Source of the DNA: Ostreococcus lucimarinus CCE9901
Taxonomy: Eukaryota; Chlorophyta; Mamiellophyceae; Mamiellales; Bathycoccaceae
Assembly (NCBI RefSeq): GCF_000092065.1
Contig: NC_009358.1
Location: 186,001-250,000 of the forward strand
Direction: 5' to 3'
Length of the DNA: 64,000 nucleotides
Shown here: one piece after another, positions 18,364 through 27,230 of the stretch
Layout of the letters: every line of letters begins with the position of its first letter
Numbering within the stretch: the stretch's first letter is position 1
Notes under the pieces: model-generated
Databases searched by the model: none
The model's input: the letters and a program-made list of their open reading frames with translations, nothing else
Told to the model about the DNA's origin: nothing
Translations under genes and position numbers: made by a program

Positions 18364-19224
18364 ATGACGTCCCGCGCGTGGAGTCCGCGCGTGGGCATCC
18401 GCGCGCCCCCAGAGCGTGAAAACAAACACTTCCACGCGCGTCGTCGTCGCTCGCACGCCTCCGCGTCGTCCTCGCGCGACGACGGCGTCGTCCGCACCGT
18501 GGCCAACGACCGAGAACTCTGGCTGGAGTCCTGGTTCGCGTGCGAAAATCCCGCCGCGTTGCGCGTGTTGGCCGGCATGCCCGTCGCGCAGGTCAACGCG
18601 CGTCGCATCGGTGCGCTGGACCCGGTTTCTAAAGTTTGGATTTGCGGCGGCGCGACGCTCGGGACGTTGTCCGCGGGCGCGCGAGGCGGCGGCGGCGACG
18701 CGTTCGTGCGCGAGCTCTGCAAGGTGGCCGGCGTCGAACATTTTGCCGTCGAAGACGACGATGGACGCTTGCCGTTACATCACGCCGCGGCGTTCGGACG
18801 CGAAGAAATCGTGCGCGCGCTGGTGGAGCTCGGATGCGACATCGACGCCCGAGACGAAAGCGAGGGGAGCACGGCGTTGATATTGGCGGCGTATTTTGAA
18901 CGCGCCGATGCCGTGGACGCATTGCTCGATCTCGGGGCTGATTTCTCGATCCGCGATGATGGGAACGTCACCGTGGGTGGACATCTGGCGCAACGGAAGA
19001 TGCGACCGCAGTTGTTGCGAGTGATGAAAGAGAGCGGTCCCGGCGGTCCTGGACGGTTGAAGCGCGGCGATAAATCTTACTTGGTCAAGCGACGTGCGCT
19101 GCAAAATGAACTCTCGGCGCTCGACGTGGACGATCTCTTAGAGTTGTCTCGTCACTGGGGCGTGCGCGGCGCGCCGGCGGAGAAAAAGAAGCTCATCGAG
19201 GCGTTGCTCGCGCGCACGCCGTGA
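18364..19224 (+). CDS. Ankyrin-repeat protein with C-terminal SAP-like motif, possibly plastid
   Basis: 286 residues from 18364; an ATG at 18256 is in frame but only 30 bases after the nucleoporin stop. The first 45 residues are R/S/H-rich with little acid, which resembles a transit peptide. Two clear ankyrin repeats lie in the middle (GRLPLHHAAAFGREEIVRAL and TALILAAYFERADAVDALL). The last 35 residues (LDVDDLLELSRHWGVRG, then KKKLIEALLARTP) have the helix-extended-helix pattern of a SAP-type nucleic-acid-binding motif. That combination could place it in organelle nucleoids, but this is inference. No known family was recognised beyond the repeats. Confidence 0.7.
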   Translation: MTSRAWSPRVGIRAPPERENKHFHARRRRSHASASSSRDDGVVRTVANDRELWLESWFACENPAALRVLAGMPVAQVNARRIGALDPVSKVWICGGATLGTLSAGARGGGGDAFVRELCKVAGVEHFAVEDDDGRLPLHHAAAFGREEIVRALVELGCDIDARDESEGSTALILAAYFERADAVDALLDLGADFSIRDDGNVTVGGHLAQRKMRPQLLRVMKESGPGGPGRLKRGDKSYLVKRRALQNELSALDVDDLLELSRHWGVRGAPAEKKKLIEALLARTP

Positions 19225-19486
19225 GATCGTAGCGACCGCGGCGGTTAGTCATCGCCGCCGCGACTCCGGAACCTACGGCGCGGCGAACGCGCGCTCGCGT
19301 CGGTTAGACTATAGCAGAATTATACAGTGGTGTAGCAGAAACAATAGTCCACAGCCCGAAAGCCAGAGGCGCCGTCGACGCCGTCGTCGTCCGTTCGCGT
19401 TCGCGTCGTCCCGCCGCTCCGCGCGTCTCCTCCGCATTCTCCCGCGCGCGCCGTCCGCGCGCCGCCGCGAGTCGGCGCGCGCGACG

Positions 19487-22276
19487 ATGCACGGCGTCAC
19501 CGCGTCTCCCCGCCTCGTCGTGCTCTACGCCTTTGTCGTGCACTTGATTTTCGTCTACGCCACGTTTGACGTGCACTTCCAGTCCCCGCTCGTCGCCGGC
19601 GTCGAGCGCGCCGACGCGCGACTGCGCGCGCCCGCGAGACGATTGGTGATATTCGTCGCCGACGGCGCGCGCGCGGACGCGGTGTTCGACGAAGCGCGAG
19701 GCGCGGCGCACGTGCGAAGTCGCGCGCGCGGCGGCGCGTGGGGCGTCTCGCACGCGCGAGCGCCGACGGAATCGAGACCGGGACACGTGGCGCTCTTGGG
19801 GGGGTTCTACGAGGACCCGAGCGCGATCACGAAAGGATGGAGCGCGAACCCGGTGGAGTTCGATCACCTGGTGAATCAGAGTAACAACGCGTGGGCGTGG
19901 GGCGCGCCGAGCGTGGTGCCGCTGTTCGCCGACGGCGTCGACGGAGCGAGACGGTTTTGTTACGACGAGACGCTGGAAGATTTTGCGAGCGCGAACGATC
20001 ACGGGGCGTTAGATGAGTGGGTGTTCGACCGCGTGGTGCGGTTTTTAGAGAGTAATGGGGTGGAAGGCTCGAGCGAGAGCGACGCGCTGGACGGCGACGG
20101 GAACGTGTTTCTGTTGCACTTGCTGGGCTTGGATTCGAGTGGACACGCGCACAAACCGCATTCGAGCGAGTATTTCGAAAATATTAGGATAGTAGATGAA
20201 GGTGTTCGCAGAGTGGAGGCGGCGTTCGTGGAGAGGTTTGGGGATGATGGAAAGACTGCTTTTGTTTTCACCGCCGATCACGGAATGTCGAATAAAGGCG
20301 CGCACGGCGACGGCGATCCTGGGTGCACGGAAACACCGTTGGTGGTTTGGGGCGCGGGTGTCGCCAGTGGGTCACAAAAAGTCGCGGGAGCGTGTCGTGG
20401 GACGCCCGAAACGCCGAAGGATTGGGGCATGGATCCCGAGACGAGGTGCGACGTTGATCAAGCCGACGTCGCGCCTTTGGGTGCGACGCTCATTGGATTT
20501 CCACCGCCTCGTCACAACTCGGGCTTGCTCCCCAGCGCGTACTTGAGCGATAAACCCGAAGATCTTAAGTCGTCCGCGATGATTGCGAACGCCAAGCAAT
20601 TGCTGGCGCTTCACGATCTCAAGGCGTCGCGCACTGCAAAGCGCGCGCTCAGCGCTTTGTTTTCTTTCAAGCTCCACCCAGATATGATTAGCGTCTCATC
20701 GCAAGTCGCGGAGTACGAGCGACTCGACCGGCTTGGTCGACACGACGACGCGACACGCGGTGCAAATCAAGTCGCGCGCGCGTGTTTGAGAGGGTTGGAA
20801 TATTTACACACGTACGACCGGGCGCTTTTGCAAGCCGTCGTCGTGTCGTGTTTTGCGACGTGGATGATTTTACTTGCAGTCAATTTGCTTCCGCGAAGAA
20901 AAGGGGAATGCGAAACGCCGACTGGTATACCGTTGACGCTGGCGCTGATTTATGCCGGTGTCGTGAGCGTGATTCTTCTGGCCCGCCGCGCGCCGCCCAC
21001 GTACTTTTTGTACTTCGGTCTCCCGGCGTATTTTTTGTTGGGTATCGTGAACACGCTTTCCGCTGTGAAAATAGAAAGTATCGCCGACATTAGCTTACTG
21101 AACGTCGGTATTTGTCTTGTCGGCGCGTTTGCGGTGGCTGAAACGATATGTAACGGTTTTCACGATCGCTTCGTGTTTTCATACGCGTTTGCATTCGGGT
21201 CGGCGCTTTTAGTCGCACTCGCGATACGCTTGCTGTTTCGTCGAGATTTTGACAACGCTACACGTGCCGCTGTGATGGCTATCAGCACAGCTATGTTGGC
21301 GCCGTTCACCATGCTTTCAATTGAGCTGGAAGCGAACACGGAGATGATCGTCTCAGGATTGCTTGCGAGTGCGCTCCTCGGCACCACGACGCACGTTTTG
21401 ATTCGGCCGCTTGATATTTTTCAGGACGACGCCGTCGACAGGGAAACTAAGCGCCGACCGGGTCAGACTGTTTTCGCGTTGCAAATATTAATGGTTCTTA
21501 CTACTGGCGTATTGGTGACCGCCGTCGACGGTTTACAGCGCGACAAGTTGCCCGTTCCAACGTCTATGCACGCCGCATCGTGGATCGTCGCGTTGATGGC
21601 ACCCATCTTGCCCATGTTTTCACCACCGCGAACGCTGCCGCGAATGATTAGTGTGTTCCTTGGGTTTGCATCGACGTATGGACTGTTCTCCGTGTCGTAC
21701 GAGTCCCTGTTCTACGCTTGTCTCGGGTTTTGTCTTCTTTCGTGGATGATTCTGGAGCGCGGCTTACAAGCGCCCTCACCGGCAAAGTCCAAAATGTTCA
21801 CCCGTACCATCATCCCGAGCGATCTCCGCCACGCCGCTATGTTCTTATTTCTCATCGATGCAGCCTTCTTCGGCACGGGCAATATCGCATCCATCGCATC
21901 CTTCGACCTCAGCAGCGTCTACAGATTCACCACCCGCTTCAACCCGTTCCTCATGGGCGCGCTCCTCGTCCTCAAGGTATTACTCCCCATGATCACCGTC
22001 GCCGCCGCCTTTCTCGTCGTCTTGAAATCCTCCCGCGTTCCTGCGTTCGAGTCGTACTTCATGTTTCTCATCTTGAGCGACATCATGGCTGTCAGATTCT
22101 TCTTTCAAATCACCACCGTCGGCAGTTGGCTCGACATCGGCTCGAGTGTGTCGCGTTACGCGTTGATGGGAACGCAAGTCGTCACCATTTTACCATTCTT
22201 AGCCTTGGCCCAGATCTTCACGCGAGCTTTGCCCGTGAACGGGCGTACCGCAATCATTCGCACCAAGCGCGATTAG
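19487..22276 (+). CDS. PIGN: GPI ethanolamine phosphate transferase 1 (PIG-N / Mcd4)
   Basis: 929 residues. Transfers phosphoethanolamine to the first mannose of the GPI anchor precursor in the ER lumen. There is an N-terminal membrane anchor at about 8-25. The lumenal alkaline-phosphatase-like domain follows at about 45-330, with VIFVADGARAD (metal-binding Asp), a PTESRPGHVALLGGFYEDPS segment around the expected nucleophile region, LLGLDSSGHAHKPHS, and VFTADHGMSNKGAHGDG. After about 440 the protein is a long polytopic region with some 13-14 hydrophobic segments. Length and order match PIG-N, not PIG-O or PIG-G. The stop lies 81 bases before the RED start, so the downstream promoter must be very small. 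Confidence 0.93.
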   Translation: MHGVTASPRLVVLYAFVVHLIFVYATFDVHFQSPLVAGVERADARLRAPARRLVIFVADGARADAVFDEARGAAHVRSRARGGAWGVSHARAPTESRPGHVALLGGFYEDPSAITKGWSANPVEFDHLVNQSNNAWAWGAPSVVPLFADGVDGARRFCYDETLEDFASANDHGALDEWVFDRVVRFLESNGVEGSSESDALDGDGNVFLLHLLGLDSSGHAHKPHSSEYFENIRIVDEGVRRVEAAFVERFGDDGKTAFVFTADHGMSNKGAHGDGDPGCTETPLVVWGAGVASGSQKVAGACRGTPETPKDWGMDPETRCDVDQADVAPLGATLIGFPPPRHNSGLLPSAYLSDKPEDLKSSAMIANAKQLLALHDLKASRTAKRALSALFSFKLHPDMISVSSQVAEYERLDRLGRHDDATRGANQVARACLRGLEYLHTYDRALLQAVVVSCFATWMILLAVNLLPRRKGECETPTGIPLTLALIYAGVVSVILLARRAPPTYFLYFGLPAYFLLGIVNTLSAVKIESIADISLLNVGICLVGAFAVAETICNGFHDRFVFSYAFAFGSALLVALAIRLLFRRDFDNATRAAVMAISTAMLAPFTMLSIELEANTEMIVSGLLASALLGTTTHVLIRPLDIFQDDAVDRETKRRPGQTVFALQILMVLTTGVLVTAVDGLQRDKLPVPTSMHAASWIVALMAPILPMFSPPRTLPRMISVFLGFASTYGLFSVSYESLFYACLGFCLLSWMILERGLQAPSPAKSKMFTRTIIPSDLRHAAMFLFLIDAAFFGTGNIASIASFDLSSVYRFTTRFNPFLMGALLVLKVLLPMITVAAAFLVVLKSSRVPAFESYFMFLILSDIMAVRFFFQITTVGSWLDIGSSVSRYALMGTQVVTILPFLALAQIFTRALPVNGRTAIIRTKRD

Positions 22277-22287
22277 CTTAACTTGTC

Positions 22288-22294
22288 TATAAAT
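22288..22294 (+). promoter_or_regulatory. TATA-like element for the RED gene
   Basis: TATAAAT occurs 12 bases after the PIG-N stop and 64 bases before the RED start codon. It is the only AT-rich hexamer in this 81-base spacer. No transcription start data support it; position only. Confidence 0.35.
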
Positions 22295-22357
22295 CGCGAC
22301 TCGCGACGCACGACGCGTTCGCGCCGCGTTCGCCGTCGCCGCCTCACAATCAGCCTC

Positions 22358-23857
22358 ATGAGCCGACCTTACGCCAACCCGGCGCCACCGTCCGGGGACC
22401 CCCCTAAAACGAACGATGACTTTAGGGCGATGCTTTTAAGCGGCAAATCGCGCGAGCAACCGCGCGGCGGTGCGAAAAAGTCGAAAAACTCGTCGAAAAA
22501 GCCACACGAAGTTCGAGGAAAGAATTCGTCGCGCGCGGACGAGGACGCGTACAGAGACCGCGCGCGCGAGCGGCGCGAACGCGGTGACGATGCGAATGAC
22601 GCTCTGGACGGCCCAAGCGCGGAAGCCGCGCTCGGACGCGAACGTGGGGTGTTCGAGCGGGAAGACGCGGCGACGCGCGGGGACGGGACGGCGACGACGA
22701 CGGAGTACGCTCGAATGAAAACGATTGAGGAGAGTAAATACCTCGGAGGAGACGTCGAAAGAACGCATTTAGTGAAAGGATTAGATTTTGCGCTGTTGAA
22801 TAAGGTTCGGAGCGAGATTAAGGACACGAAGGCGATGGAAGATGAAGAGCGGGTGGCCGCGACGGCGGAACGAGAGGGCGGGAAGCCGAGATTTACAACA
22901 GCTTCGGCTCGAGCGATTTATGAGTTTATGAGGAATGGATCGAAAGCAAGCGTGCGTGGGAAAGCGCATAACATAGCAAGTGGTGCGGTAAGTTATAGTT
23001 TTGATTTAGCGGCGAACTCGAGGCGAGATGTGCCGACGACGTTGCACAAGGCGACGGACGATGACGGCATGGCGGGTGTGCGCGCGCTTCGAGCGTACGT
23101 CGATCCCGCGAAGGATGCGTCTCTTCTCGTGCGTTTGGGCAAGTTGATGCACTACTTGGCGCTGGGTTCTACCAACGCAATCAAGAAATTTCGACGGGAA
23201 GAGCGAAGAACGGCGGCGGAAGAGGCGAAGGCGAAGGCTGAAGCGGCGGCGCGCGCCGCGCGCGTCGACGCGCCGGATGCGGCGCCGGGAGACGCGTCGA
23301 GCGACGAAGACATCTTTGCCGATGCGGGAAAAGATTACGAACCGACGTACGAGAAAAAAGAGGATACGGCGGCGAGTGATAAAGATGCGACCGCGTCGCG
23401 GGCAATTTTTGGTAACGAAGCGAGTGCGCCCGCGCCCAAGGCGAAGCAAATCGCCGCCGACGACTACGTCGAAGAGGAAGACGAAGACCGCCCCGTCAAC
23501 GCCTTCGCGTCGTTCGGTGATTACGACGAGTGCTACCCCGGCTACGATGTCGACATGGACGACACCGGTGGTTTTGACAAGCGCGGCGATAAGGGCAACG
23601 CCGACGGCGAAGGCGCGAGCGAAGAAGCGGCGAAGAAGGACGCGCTTCGCAAAAAGCGTCAACTCGGCAACGAGTTTAGCAAAATCCGCGCGCTCGTCAA
23701 GGACAAGTTCGGCGAAAAAGACGACGTTGCGTTCGAGGACGAATCCAAAAAGTCTAAAGCCCCCAAGCAAACCGCCCCCGCGGCTTCGAAGGAGAAACGA
23801 AGCGACGACACCGATGGCCGCGGCGGCGGCGGCGCTAGAAAAAAGCTTCGCTTGTGA
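22358..23857 (+). CDS. Splicing factor RED / IK (SMU2-like)
   Basis: 499 residues. RED is a spliceosomal B-complex protein that partners SMU1. The N-terminus has the NDDFRAMLL motif that starts RED proteins. The hallmark core follows: YRDRARERR near 65, then ESKYLGGDVERTHLVKGLDFALLNKVRSEI at about 125-155, nearly the same as in animals and plants. VPTTLHK follows near 228. The C-terminal half is acidic and ends in a basic, Gly-rich tail. The YPGYD motif near residue 393 matches the YPEC/YPG.. segment of RED C-termini. I chose the ATG at 22358 because it begins MSRPYANPAPP, close to the family start; the frame upstream lacks an ATG. Confidence 0.92.
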   Translation: MSRPYANPAPPSGDPPKTNDDFRAMLLSGKSREQPRGGAKKSKNSSKKPHEVRGKNSSRADEDAYRDRARERRERGDDANDALDGPSAEAALGRERGVFEREDAATRGDGTATTTEYARMKTIEESKYLGGDVERTHLVKGLDFALLNKVRSEIKDTKAMEDEERVAATAEREGGKPRFTTASARAIYEFMRNGSKASVRGKAHNIASGAVSYSFDLAANSRRDVPTTLHKATDDDGMAGVRALRAYVDPAKDASLLVRLGKLMHYLALGSTNAIKKFRREERRTAAEEAKAKAEAAARAARVDAPDAAPGDASSDEDIFADAGKDYEPTYEKKEDTAASDKDATASRAIFGNEASAPAPKAKQIAADDYVEEEDEDRPVNAFASFGDYDECYPGYDVDMDDTGGFDKRGDKGNADGEGASEEAAKKDALRKKRQLGNEFSKIRALVKDKFGEKDDVAFEDESKKSKAPKQTAPAASKEKRSDDTDGRGGGGARKKLRL

Positions 23858-23864
23858 TACCACC

Positions 23865-24659
23865 ATGCCTGCGTCCGCACATCGAGCCCCCATGACCGCG
23901 TCAACGCGCGCTCGATCGCACGTCGACTTTTCGCGACGCTTCGCATCGCTTCGCGCGCGCGCATCGACGAGCGCGCGCGCGTCCGCTCGCGAAAGTCCCG
24001 CGAAAGTGCAACTGGAGATGTCCCAGTGCTTCGCTTTGGTCGAGCGTCACGGGCGCGGTGCGGTGTATCTGGGCAGCGCTCGCGTGCCCGAGACGCACTC
24101 GCACTACGCACGCACGCGTGAACTCGCGAAGGACATCGCGACGTTACTAGACTGCACGACGTGGTCCGGTTTAGGTCCCGGGCTCATGGACGCGGCGACG
24201 CGCGGCGCCCTCGACGCCGAACGCGCCGCCGCGGGATTCATGATCCTCCTCGAAGCGGGCGGCGCGAGACAAGAGACTCGAGAGCATCCATATTTACCGC
24301 GCGAGTGTTACCTGAACACGAGCTTCTTCAGCGCGCGTAAGCACGGATTGGTGGACGCCGGCGTGCGCTCCGCGCTCGAAGAAAAGACGTGCTTCGTCGC
24401 GTTACCGGGCGGCGTCGGTACCCTGGACGAAATCTTCGAAATCTTAGCGCTTCTACAGCTCAAACGCATCGGCACAAGTCATCCCGTGCCGTTCATCGTC
24501 ATGAATTACGATGGATGTTACGACGGGTTGTTGGAATTTTTAAGGCGCGACATGGTCGGATACGGCGCGCTCGCCGAGAACGAGCTCGCCCCGCATTGGA
24601 TCGCGTGCGACACGAACGAGCAAGCCTTAGCCCACCTTCGCGATTTCTACTCAATTTAG
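23865..24659 (+). CDS. LOG-family (lysine decarboxylase-like) phosphoribohydrolase-type protein
   Basis: 264 residues from 23865, or 255 from the second ATG at 23892. The fold is the Rossmann-like LOG/YvdD family. Its nucleotide-binding signature PGGVGTLDE lies near residue 183, and GLGPGLMDAATRGA, where the family has GGG..GLMG, lies near 105. Characterised LOG enzymes release the free cytokinin base from cytokinin riboside 5'-monophosphate; this branch is divergent (GLGPG in place of GGG), so the substrate is uncertain. The first 40 residues are R/S/A-rich, suggesting organelle import. The start is only 7 bases after the RED stop (34 for the second ATG), one of the tightest junctions in the window. 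Confidence 0.85.
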   Translation: MPASAHRAPMTASTRARSHVDFSRRFASLRARASTSARASARESPAKVQLEMSQCFALVERHGRGAVYLGSARVPETHSHYARTRELAKDIATLLDCTTWSGLGPGLMDAATRGALDAERAAAGFMILLEAGGARQETREHPYLPRECYLNTSFFSARKHGLVDAGVRSALEEKTCFVALPGGVGTLDEIFEILALLQLKRIGTSHPVPFIVMNYDGCYDGLLEFLRRDMVGYGALAENELAPHWIACDTNEQALAHLRDFYSI

Positions 24660-24976
24660 AGCGCTTTCTTTCCTCGTCTCTGCGTCTCGAGCGCGTCGTC
24701 GGCGTTCGCGCGAGGTTCGCGACGCCGTCGCCAACCGTCCCCGACCGTCCCGGCCGCGCGTCGTCACTCATCGCCGCGTCCGACGCGTCGTCGACCGCGC
24801 CGATCGCGAGTCACGCGAGTCACGCGCGTTTCGTCGTCTTCCATCGACGCGCGACGCGCGTTCGCGACGCGCGACGCGCGGTAATCGTCGAATTCCAACC
24901 AACCGACCGAATCCGACGCGGACGACGCGACGACGGCGCTCGACGCGCGCGCTCGGACGGCGCGGACGCGCGCGCG
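24660..24976. other. Gap before the At1g01500-like gene
   Basis: 317 bases, GC-rich, without a supportable gene. It probably holds the 3' end of the LOG gene and the leader of the next gene. Nothing further seen. Confidence 0.5.
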
Positions 24977-26011
24977 ATGGCGGAAGACGCGCGCGGTGAC
25001 GATGCGTTCGACGACGCGGACGCGGCGCTGCGGACGCGGGCGATGTACGTCAAGGTGAAATTCGCGGACGCGCGCGGCGACGGCGACGGCGGCGAGGGAC
25101 GGCGACGAGGCGACGGCGACGGAGGCGCGGTGATCGCGCGGTTTCGCGACGCGGGCTCGAGGCATGGGAAGACGGGCGATGGAAAGAGCGCGCGAAGCGC
25201 GTCGTCGATTCGCGTCAACGGTGCGGCGGTGGCGAGTGGAGAGGCGGAGATTACGTTTCGACGCGAACGCGAAGGGGCGTGGATGAGCATGGATGAGGTG
25301 CGCTTCGTCGGGGACTTTGATTTTGAGCTCGCGCTCGATCGAGAGATGTGGGCGATGGGGACGGGTCGAAAGAATGAAGACGGCACGTGGTCGATGGTGA
25401 TGACGCCCGGGGCGTCGCTGACGCGAACGGTGTCGAGAGAGGCGGAGCGGGTGTTTTACGCGGCGGCGGGCGCGCTCCCGAAGTCGCCGAAAACCGCGGA
25501 GTGCCGGGTGGAGTTCGGCATCGTCGGGATGTCTCAAGATGAACGCGTGTGTTTGGTGAATCAGATCGATCTACCGTTGGAGAAAGTTTTAGGGCGCGCG
25601 CAAAAGCGTATCGCACCGGTAATGGTGGGCGAGACTAGCGCGATGTTGCCCGCGATCGACGAGCACACTGGAATATCGACAGCTTCTGTGAGCGTCGACG
25701 CCGTCAACGCCGCCGCGAGGCAGCACCACAAGACGCACTGGTCCTCGTTTCTCGATCGAGGCGATATGGATAATCTTGCCATACTGAGTAAGATGCGACA
25801 GCGATACGAGTCCATGATGGACTATCAGGACGATTATCCCGCCGATCCCGTCAAGCTGAGCTGGTTTGACGCTTCGCTTCGTTTGGGCATCGGCGTCGGT
25901 TTGGGCGTAATCTTAGGCGCTGGATTGGGCGTTGGGGTCGTAGTTAATGGATTCCGCACGATCAGCACCAAAAGGCTTAGATCTAATCCGAAAGCCGACG
26001 CAGAAGTCTGA
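24977..26011 (+). CDS. Plant-type uncharacterised protein (At1g01500-like) with C-terminal membrane segment
   Basis: 344 residues from the ATG at 24977. The N-terminus is acidic, then comes a beta-rich domain with a low-complexity DGDGG/EGRRRGDG stretch at about 35-55. The end carries a Gly-rich hydrophobic helix (LGIGVGLGVILGAGLGVGVVV, cut by Gly every few residues) at about 303-325, followed by a short basic tail. That tail helix preceded by SWFNAGVRVGVGIGL-type sequence is typical of a land plant family often misnamed erythronate-4-phosphate dehydrogenase family (Arabidopsis At1g01500, At1g19400), for which no function is known to me. It is likely a tail-anchored protein. The family call rests on this C-terminal part; the enzyme name should not be carried over. 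Confidence 0.65.
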   Translation: MAEDARGDDAFDDADAALRTRAMYVKVKFADARGDGDGGEGRRRGDGDGGAVIARFRDAGSRHGKTGDGKSARSASSIRVNGAAVASGEAEITFRREREGAWMSMDEVRFVGDFDFELALDREMWAMGTGRKNEDGTWSMVMTPGASLTRTVSREAERVFYAAAGALPKSPKTAECRVEFGIVGMSQDERVCLVNQIDLPLEKVLGRAQKRIAPVMVGETSAMLPAIDEHTGISTASVSVDAVNAAARQHHKTHWSSFLDRGDMDNLAILSKMRQRYESMMDYQDDYPADPVKLSWFDASLRLGIGVGLGVILGAGLGVGVVVNGFRTISTKRLRSNPKADAEV

Positions 26012-26131
26012 AAAGACGACACCATGTATGCAGCAGCTGTAATCATCACGCATTTAGACGTCTCGCAAAAAGACAACTCGCGCGCGCACGTCAAGACAAC
26101 GGGATATTTTCGATTTAAAGGCTAATTAAAT

Positions 26132-26183
26132 TTCAGGGCGGTTGCGCTAGGGTATCGTTCAGGGCGGTTGCGCTAGGGTATCG
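26132..26183. repeat. Perfect 26-bp tandem duplication
   Basis: Two identical adjacent copies (26132-26157 and 26158-26183) of a unit beginning TTCAGGGCGG and ending CTAGGGTATCG. They lie between two convergent genes, ending 20 bases before the CNOT9 stop. No other copy was noticed in the window. Confidence 0.95.
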
Positions 26184-26203
26184 GTGCTCGTCTAGTCAAT
26201 CAA

Positions 26204-27022
26204 TCAGGTTGTGTACCCCAACTGGTGCAATAACTGAACCAACCACTTTTGAGTGGCGACGTCGTCCTTCAGGTACGCCGTGAACGCTGGATCCCTCAAC
26301 TGATCCGGAAAGCACTGTCTCAAGCAATCTCTCGCCCGCGGGTTATCGCTTAATCTCAAGTAGCATCGAATGATGTGCTTCAGCAAACGCACGCTCGGCT
26401 GCTCCGCGAGCTGCGTGACCATCCCCCCCAAAACCGTCCCCACCGCGTAGCAGCGCTCCGCCGTGGCGCAAATGTACGACAATCCCACCTCATCGCTCAA
26501 AATCTTTTGCACAATGAACGTCGCCACCGTCTTACTCAACTCACTCCCCAACTCCATCGTTCGCAGGCACAGCGGAATGATTTCTGTGCTCAACAAAAAG
26601 TTGATCACCTCGGTGTCGTCCATCTTCACCAGCGCCCCGATCACCCCCAGCGACGTCAACCGCAGGTACTCGAACGGCCGCGTCTTACTCACCGTGTTCA
26701 AGAACGGGTACAAGAACAACGGAATGTGCGCCGCGAGGAACAATCCTCGCGTATCGGGATGACTCGCCACGCACTGCAGCAGCGCCAGCGCGTTGCACAC
26801 GCGATTGCTCGCGTGATTCGTCAGGCTCGGCGGGTTGAGCAGCGGGTAGATCGCCACGATCTCTTGCAACAGCGCCGGCACGACGCCGAACGAGAACCAA
26901 AGCGTCGGCGCGAGATCCGCAAACATGTCGCGCTTTTTACTCAGGTCCAAGAGCGCGTTCTCGCGCGTTTCCGGGTCTTGCAGCGCGGCGACCAGGGCTT
27001 CCATTTGCGCCGTCGCCGCCAT
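26204..27022 (-). CDS. CNOT9: CCR4-NOT complex subunit 9 (CNOT9/RCD1/CAF40)
   Basis: 272 residues, nearly all one armadillo-like fold. CNOT9 is the peptide-binding hub of the CCR4-NOT deadenylase, which shortens mRNA poly(A) tails in the cytoplasm. Conserved landmarks include [20 protein letters not shown] near 21, [19 protein letters not shown] near 48, [18 protein letters not shown] near 72, [19 protein letters not shown] near 112 and the C-terminal [19 protein letters not shown] near 215. The protein is the typical size and is very close to animal and plant versions, without the Gln- or Pro-rich extensions of some homologues. It faces the TPR membrane protein divergently, with 208 bases between starts. 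Confidence 0.96.
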   Translation of the reverse strand: MAATAQMEALVAALQDPETRENALLDLSKKRDMFADLAPTLWFSFGVVPALLQEIVAIYPLLNPPSLTNHASNRVCNALALLQCVASHPDTRGLFLAAHIPLFLYPFLNTVSKTRPFEYLRLTSLGVIGALVKMDDTEVINFLLSTEIIPLCLRTMELGSELSKTVATFIVQKILSDEVGLSYICATAERCYAVGTVLGGMVTQLAEQPSVRLLKHIIRCYLRLSDNPRARDCLRQCFPDQLRDPAFTAYLKDDVATQKWLVQLLHQLGYTT

Positions 27023-27230
27023 CGTTCGCGCGTGTTCGTCGCGCGCGCGCGCACAGTGCGTCGCTCACGTCGCGGCCGAGCGCACGTCGATGCGCGTTTT
27101 ATCGATGCGTCGACGCGTCGTTCGAGCGCGCGCGTCGTGGCGCGCGGTGCGCGGCGAGATCTGACGCGAATCGCGACTTTGCAGCGCTCGTGGATCGCAG
27201 CGGACGTCACGTGCCGACGCGTCGCGCGTC

